Assembly: GCA_025331125.1 (NCBI GenBank)
Contig: JAOALB010000005.1
Coordinates: forward strand, 124,001 to 188,000
Direction of reading: 5' to 3'
Origin: Mycogone perniciosa
Lineage: Eukaryota > Ascomycota > Sordariomycetes > Hypocreales > Hypocreaceae
Length of the DNA stretch: 64,000 nucleotides
Under the pieces are notes generated by a model that made no database searches, was not told where the DNA came from, and worked only from the letters and a program-made list of their open reading frames with translations. Shown piece by piece: positions 57,601 to 64,000 of the stretch (within the stretch, counting starts at the first letter, position 1; every line of letters begins with the position of its first letter). Made by a program: the position numbers and the translations under genes.

Positions 57601-59699
57601 CGCCGCAAGCGTGGAACATGGCGTCTGCAAGCCGTCGATTGATCAAGTGTCAAACGCGCGGCGGTTCGTGCATGAAGGCGAGACACGGCTCCACAGTGGC
57701 GTGCAGGGATCTTCTTTGAAATCGAAGATGGATCCCGATTCTTGTGTATCCTGATCCAGATTGCATCGGGGACTTTACCTTGGGGTCGGCGATAAAGGCC
57801 AAACCAGGGCATCATGGGTAGGCTCCATGCCGACGGGCGGGAGGAATCGACGTCAGCCTCATGTTTGTGACTTCGTCTGGGCGATGTTACTCCCTTTAAG
57901 TGCTGTCTCGCCAATATGAACACCTCAGGTGGCCCGGTCCAGCTGGAAATGGGGCCTCGCCTGTGTGTGATTGCAGCTGTGGCGGATGAAGCAAAGCAAA
58001 AGAAGGGATACGGATGGAACGCTCGCGCTCTCGGCAAGTGGTGGAGAAAATACGATGGGGCGGCTGAGCGGGAAGCGATGAGACAATAGGCAGAGGGTGT
58101 TTATCTACTCGTATGTACTCCATATGTATGCAAGAAGGGAAGCCTGGTTTGTGATAAACTGAAGCCGTGTCAGATTCTGAGGCTGCCTGCAACAACCCCA
58201 CAACCAGGTTGTTGGCTCTGAACTGAGACTCTGCGATCTCAACGTCATCAAGTATGTACTACCACTACTACGGAGTACTACTCGTAATACGTATCGATGC
58301 CTTGGTCTCGGTAACCATGGCGATCAAATAGTGCCGAGTATGTAATACAAACCCCTATGTATGTAAGCCGATCCGCGATCCCACGTTTCCCCACTGAATG
58401 GATCTACAGCCACAAACCAAACATGTCCTATACATGAGACAGGGCGAAATCCTAGATAATGAATGGCATAACTATGTGATTGCCGTGAGTCTCCAAGAGC
58501 CCCCACGCGTCACGACTCGATTCTGGAGTGCGCCCTTTATTATTGCTACCTCCTATTGCTTTGTTTTGACACCAAGACTTGACGGAGTGATGAGTCGAGA
58601 AATAAGAGTGGTAATACTTGTCTGCTACGTAATATGTGACTGTGCGACGCCACATGTGAAAAAAAAAGAGCCGTATGTGCTCCGTATTGGATAGCATAAT
58701 TCATCCAGAATCGCAGATTCTCAACCCCCGGCAAATCTTGATAAATAACGAAGAAACGACAAATCTGACACAAATGCCAGATAGTAAATGACTGAACTTC
58801 CAGTACTCCTTCTTTTTACCATAATGGTGCCCATGAGAGTCTTTTAGTGATGAGTCAGCCAACCCAAGACCCATGTTGTTGGTCCTCAATGGGAAGAAAT
58901 GACACTCCCTTCTCCTTTCAACAGCCGCCGCATCACTAGACTCAGTCAATCCGCTCTTTGGGCCAAGCCCATATCGGCAGATAGTTGGAGTTCTTTGCCT
59001 TGGAATGTCCTACGAGTGTGTTTCAGCGATATTACCCGGATTCGATCGAAATCAGGCCATATACGAGAGTGTTCCAAGCAGTATGGGGCTCCTGCGACTG
59101 AGGAGGAGGCATGTGAGGACTTAGAGGGAGTACTAAATGTTTCCGCCAACCTGGATCACACATCCCTCTTGATGCCTTACCTCGCTTCCAGGGCGAGACG
59201 CTGTTGGTCGTTCGACTATGAGACCAACTGAGAGATGTTGCGCCAACGCCCGGTACCCCGGTCATCACTCACTCATTCACCAGAGAAGACTGTTTCTATT
59301 AATGTTCCATTTGGATTCTTTAGCGTCATCCCTAGCTGAGGCAGAGATGTCTCCTCCTCAACTGGCGATGAGGAAACACTAGTACTATCCCTATCCTGTG
59401 GTCAGGCCATCAGACCCGGTTGCCAAAGATGTTGGCTTTGTTGTCCCGCTCTCATGGATCTAGTCCCGGGGCCACGGATTTTGACACAAAGGTGGATCGG
59501 TTGTATCAAAACTTGTGGTGAATTGAAAAGCATCTGGTCGCCCGCATAATGGTGGAGCCTGAGAACATGAATCTCCCCAGTGAAGAAGATCAGCACGTTG
59601 TCTGGCTGGGCAGAGTTCGCCAACATATGACAGTCTGTTGCCCCGTGCTAACAGCGGCCTCGAATAACGTCTTCAAGCATCTTTGAGTGAATAAACATC
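54619..59699. other. 5-kb stretch without supportable gene
   Basis: No frame on either strand has convincing protein character. The longest, a 204-codon minus frame at 57423-58037, is Arg/His/Cys/Pro-rich and looks like chance. Some minus-strand pieces at 56500-57290 are flanked by branch- and acceptor-like signals (CACTAACG...TTGCAG near 56610) and could be exons of an unrecognised or decayed gene, but no continuous model results. Dispersed TACGGAGTA words at 55336 and 58269. The right end is the promoter of the GMC fusion gene. Confidence 0.5.
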
Positions 59700-62600
59700 A
59701 TGACGAGAGTGAAAGTTGTTCCTTACGCATATACATACAACACTGGCCATTCTATACCGTTTCAAGGTTCATCATTACGGGGGCCCCGACGACACAGCAA
59801 TGATAGTGAGGCCGGGCCTTCTACGCCTGGCCAAAGGAGTCCTTCAAGCAGTCTTGTTGACTTGCATGAGGGGCATCTATACCCAACGCCGCCCCAATCT
59901 CACCACCCCGAAGAGGACCATAGCAACCCTCTCTCAACAGACTCTCTCAATGACTACATAGATATAGACAACGCTCATACCAAGTCGTTCCCACGCATCT
60001 CAAAGCCATTGGAGCTTCTACGCACTTCATACGACTGTGTTGTTATCGGCTCCGGCTATGGAGGTGCCGTGGCCGCGTCCCGGATGGCGCGAGCTGGCGA
60101 ATCCGTCTGTGTGCTTGAGCGAGGCGAAGAGAAGTGGCCAGGAGAATATCCTACCACCCCCGCCGAGGCTGCCGAGCAGTTGCACTTCTCGGGCGACGTC
60201 GCCCCAGGAGGTATAATGAAGGGCACCAGTGTCGATGGCGGGAATCCAACCGGAATGTACCATCTTATTTTCGGTCACGACCAAAGTGCTGTGGTTGGTA
60301 ATGGTGAGTGGCTCTCCTTTGACCCTTCGAGATGTATGACATGACTAAGGACGGCAATCTCATAGGTCTTGGAGGCACAAGCCTGATCAATGCGAACGTA
60401 TTTCTTGAAGCGGATGAGAGTATACTGGGAATGGACTTCTGGCCCCCAGAAATTCGACATAACCCAGGAGGCTTAAAAAAGTGTGAGTTGAACAAGACTG
60501 TCTTTGTCCAGTTGCCTTGCGACATACTTGCTAATGCCGGCATACAGACTACCAACAGGTCAGAGATGTTCTCGAGCCCGAACCATACCCAAACCATTGG
60601 CCCAAACTGAAGAAGATGGAGGTTTTTGAACGTCAAGCTCAACTCCTTGGCATGGGTGACAAAACATACAGAGTGCCTCAGACAACGCGCTTCCGACCTG
60701 GGCCAAACAGCTGTGGCGTGGAAATGTCACCTTCCACCCTGACTGGGCAAGATGTCATGGGCCTAAACGATGGTTCAAAAACAACGACCTTGGTGACATA
60801 CCTCGCGGACGCATGGAACTGGGGTGCAGAGATGTTTTGCCAGTGCGAGGTCCGGTACATCGAGAAGGTGGAGGATGAGCGTGGTGGATATCTTGTCTAT
60901 TTCGCCTGGCGTGGACACAATCGCGACCGCTTCCAAAACAATTCTAGCGATCTGATGTGGGTGCATGCTAAGAAGGCTGTCTTCCTTGGTGCTGGTGCAA
61001 TAGGAACCACCGAGATTCTCCTGAGAAGCAAGGCCATGGGCTTGGGCATGAGTGATTGGGTAGGCCGAGGCATGAGTGGGAACGGCGACATGATGGCATT
61101 TGGGTAAGCACTCTCACCATTCTCTCAACTTATTGAGGCCGTCCAGGCTTACATATGACAGATACAATAGTGGCTGTGAAGTCAACGCCATTGGAAGACC
61201 TTTTCCATGTCCTGTCAACCCCGTGGGACCAACTATCAACTCCATTATTGACAACAGGAAAGGACATGACAATCCACTGGATGGCTTTGTCATACAAGAG
61301 GGAGCGATACCACAGGCTCTTTGCCATTTTCTCCAAAGTATGTTGGAACTCATGCCGGGTAGCCATTCGCCGGACAAGACACTGGTCGAACGAGCTCAGG
61401 ATGCTTTGGACAGATGGAAGAGCAGGCTCCTCGGCCCGTATGTCCAGTCTGGCGCCATTGAGAAGACACAAGTCTTTCTAATTATGTCGCATGATGGTAT
61501 GTGAGGCCGAACTGGCGCGAGGCAAAAGATGAACGGCTAATGAAAGACTGTAGGGAGCCAGGCGACTCTCACTCTCAAGGATGATAAGCCAGTGTTGGAG
61601 TTTATGGGTGTCGGACGGAGCGATCGTGTCCAAAGACTGAATGACTTGCTCGCAAAGGCGACAGATTCGGTTGGAGGGACTCTGGTGCAGAATCCATTCT
61701 ACTCAGTTATGGGCAAACAACAAATCACTGTTCATCCGCTTGGGTAAGATCCAGCATATGCCACTGTAAGAATGACGACTTGCGATACTAACGGAGCCTC
61801 TGTAGCGGAGCACAAATGTCTCGAGACAACACTGGCGCAAATGGAGTCACCAACCATTTGGGCGAGGTCTTTACGGGAAGCGATACTTCAGAAACGCACC
61901 CGGGCCTCATCGTCACCGATGGTGCTCTTATTCCAGCTGCAATTGGCGTGAATCCCTTTGCGACCATTGCCGCCTTGGCCGAGAGGACCGTTGCAGAGTA
62001 CGCCAAAGCGAACCGTCTCAGAATCAGCAAGGAGGCAAATGGCACACTTGATCTGTTCGGCGAGCCAGCTCATCGGTTAAAGACGCAAACGGGCGACAAA
62101 CAAGGCAGAGGCAATCCTCAGTCATTAGCTGAAGATGAGAGACTGTCAGTGGTTGAGAATATGATATACGAGGCGGAAATGATGAAAGTGAAACGCCTCG
62201 ACTTTACTGAACTTATGTCCGGCTTTGTTCATGGAGGAACAAACATGGAATTGGACGAAAAGGCTGCATATGAACTAGCATTTCGCACTGGCAAAGATCG
62301 AGGCGAAACGGCTAGACTATTCCTCAGCGCAAAGGTCTTCGACCCGGACATGCTGATGGATGAGTCTGGATCGAGCGGCATCCTTACGGGCACGTTTGTC
62401 GCCCCAGCTATCAGGGGTTCGCCATTCATGGTGTTGCGAGGCGATTTCGGCTTGTTTAAACAGGATGAAAACGCCACAGGAACGAGTAAACTAACCTACG
62501 ACTTTGATATGATGGGTGTCAATGGGAGGCGTCTTCACTTCCATGGTTATAAGGTGGTCGACTCGTCTGTTACGCTGGATCCGCGCCAGCTGTGGCACTC

Positions 62601-64000
62601 AACCACGACGTTGTATGTCAGAATCACTGAGCAGAGATCCGTGAAACACGTCTCGAAGAAGGCCCAGGAAGGCAATTCATGGATAAACCTCATTCGAAGG
62701 AGAGAGACGGACGACTACGCTCTGCAAAGTGTTGAGGGCGGGAATGCCTTGCAGCAAACGATTGTGACGGGCATCCTGCACCTCCGTCCAAGTGACTTTT
62801 TGTCCGAATTTCTCACACTCACGTCAACCGGGAATCATCTCCTCGAGAAAGCTATCAATGTTGCCAGCTTTGCATCTTTCTTCGCACTCAAATCATTATC
62901 GTTTGTCCTCACACCCTTGGCGCCACTGCAGTACCCAGCACAAGCTTATCAGACTTACATGAACTACACTCCACCAACTCAGTCGTACATGATTGTGGCA
63001 GAAGACGGCATTCGCACCGAGATGCACATGTGGGAGCCTAGTCCACGGGCTGTTGCCACTGATGCTCATGGACGCGCCGTCAAGATCGAGAACCTCTTCA
63101 TGATTCCAGGCGCATCCGTTGACCACCAGATCTTTGCATTACCAACAGTCCCGTTCAATGCAGTTAATTACTTCACACGGGCAGGGTATCGTGTTTTCGT
63201 GACAGTTCACCGCATCTGCCAACTGAGATCGACACAGGGCCAGGGCTGGACGACATACGATTCTAGGCTCGACATCAAGGCCTGTCTTGAACGCATCCGG
63301 CGAATGTATGGGAATAATAAGCTCTATACTATCGCGCACTGCATGGGGTCCGTCGCCTTTGCGAGCGGCCTGCTTGATGGCACCATCCCAGCTGAGTGGA
63401 TTCTCGGCGTCACTTGCAGCCAGGTCTTCATGAATCCGATCTGGAACACACGGAACATGATCAAGGCTACGTCACCAGTGGCCATGGACAAAATGTATAA
63501 CATGTTGATGGGAGAGTGGATTGAATGTAGCACTTCCACTCAGGACACTCTAGCACAGCAAATGCTGAACCAGATGCTGCGATTCTACCCGGATGAGAGA
63601 CGTGAAATGTGTAACAACGCCGCCTGTCACCGCACTACGCTCCTCTTTGGCCGGTGTTGGAGCCATCACAACCTCAATGGGGCGACTCATCGAAATATCG
63701 ACCGCTTCTTCGGAGGTGCCAGCATGACAATGATGGACCTGCTCAAACGCATGGGCAGCCGTGGAGAGGTCAGCACAAACGGACCAGAATACAAGGAACT
63801 CACCACATCGGAAGGTGTTAGACGCCTACGGGGTATTCCGTTCTTACTCTTCGTTGGCAATGAAAGTGCCGTTCTCTCCCCAATGTCTACAGAAAAGACG
63901 TATGAGCGCCTGATCGACATGTTCGGCATGTCAGCCGGCATACGGGGCGGTGGCATCCAATATCGACGGCGTGTCGTGCCGGGTTATGGGCACTTGGATT
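59700..64000 (+). CDS. Cholesterol-oxidase-like GMC flavoenzyme fused to alpha/beta hydrolase, 3'-truncated
   Basis: Model: join(59700..60303, 60366..60482, 60548..61103, 61162..61496, 61554..61743, 61806..>64000), over 1330 residues. Five introns of 57-65 nt are supported by frame. Residues 1-110 are disordered and Ser/Pro/His-rich. The FAD Rossmann motif follows (CVVIGSGYGGAVAASRMARA, about 115), then GLGGTSLINANVFLEAD, FLGAGAIGTTEILLRSKAMG, and the C-terminal flavin-site pattern VTDGALIPAAIGVNPFATIA. After about 750 residues an alpha/beta hydrolase begins; its nucleophile elbow reads LYTIAHCMGSVAFA, with Cys (about 1113) in place of Ser, and GYGHLD at the window end supplies the His. Only a few C-terminal residues should be missing. 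Sterol or related alcohol oxidation plus ester or thioester hydrolysis is inferred; substrate unknown. Confidence 0.88.

Larger units (their letters stand above)
6850..58277. repeat. Dispersed intergenic 9-mer family TACGGAGTA / TACGAAGTA
   Basis: Exact TACGGAGTA (either strand) begins at 6850, 7435, 20101, 20339, 26408, 26565, 33265, 35394, 39511, 47736, 47886, 49056, 49843, 55336 and 58269. Exact TACGAAGTA begins at 17760, 33278, 35422, 37430, 48123, 48184, 52229 and 52243. Near matches are also common (for example 6751, 26066, 49100). All lie outside the coding exons modelled here. The span given covers the first to last copy; it is a scattered word, not one element. Confidence 0.85.

Noticed and set aside
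57423..58037. 204-codon minus frame in the gene-poor region
   Set aside because: Arg/His/Cys/Pro-rich, no domain or helix pattern, and no promoter or homology; most likely chance.

Overview
The window is nuclear DNA of a filamentous ascomycete (Pezizomycotina). Most genes carry introns of 50-80 nt with GT...CTAAC/CTGAC...AG signals. The gene set includes a highly reducing polyketide synthase, Zn2Cys6 factors, a HacA-type bZIP gene with an Ire1-type 20-nt intron, ERG6 and a complex I 21-kDa subunit. Gene content and protein flavour suggest Sordariomycetes, plausibly Hypocreales. That placement is inference; no rRNA or marker gene is present.

Left accessory region (1-18.1 kb). A 5'-truncated highly reducing PKS without a methyltransferase runs off the left edge. 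It is followed by a BYS1/thaumatin-like secreted protein, a two-exon cysteine-rich small secreted protein, a tRNA-Glu(CTC) with an intron, a secreted GH20 hexosaminidase, a decayed PD-(D/E)XK-like gene, and an orphan 167-aa gene beside imperfect repeats. Gene density is low and repeats and AT-rich patches are frequent.

Central region (18.1-31.4 kb). It holds an F-box/WD-like protein, an Mcp1-type mitochondrial membrane protein, a small C2H2 zinc-finger protein, an eight-exon Zn2Cys6 transcription factor (one intron is GC-AG), and, divergent from it, a nine-exon full-size ABCB multidrug transporter. The factor and transporter share about 1.15 kb of upstream DNA and could form a regulator/efflux pair (inference).

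Housekeeping block (31.6-54.6 kb). In order: zuotin, Mzm1, Slt11, ERG6, pyruvate dehydrogenase E1 beta, Ski2 helicase, Did2/CHMP1, a DUF427 protein, a CPA-type Na+/H+ antiporter, HacA, Csm3/Swi3 and complex I 21-kDa subunit. Genes are compact and exon structures could be worked out to the base for nearly all of them.

Right region (54.6-64 kb). About 5 kb show no supportable gene. Then comes a very large fusion protein, a cholesterol-oxidase-like GMC flavoenzyme joined to an alpha/beta hydrolase, cut by the right edge just after its catalytic-His-like motif.

Across the window a short word, TACGGAGTA, and its relative TACGAAGTA recur 23 times exactly (about one chance hit expected in total). 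All copies I found are outside coding exons. This is the least explained structure in the sequence.
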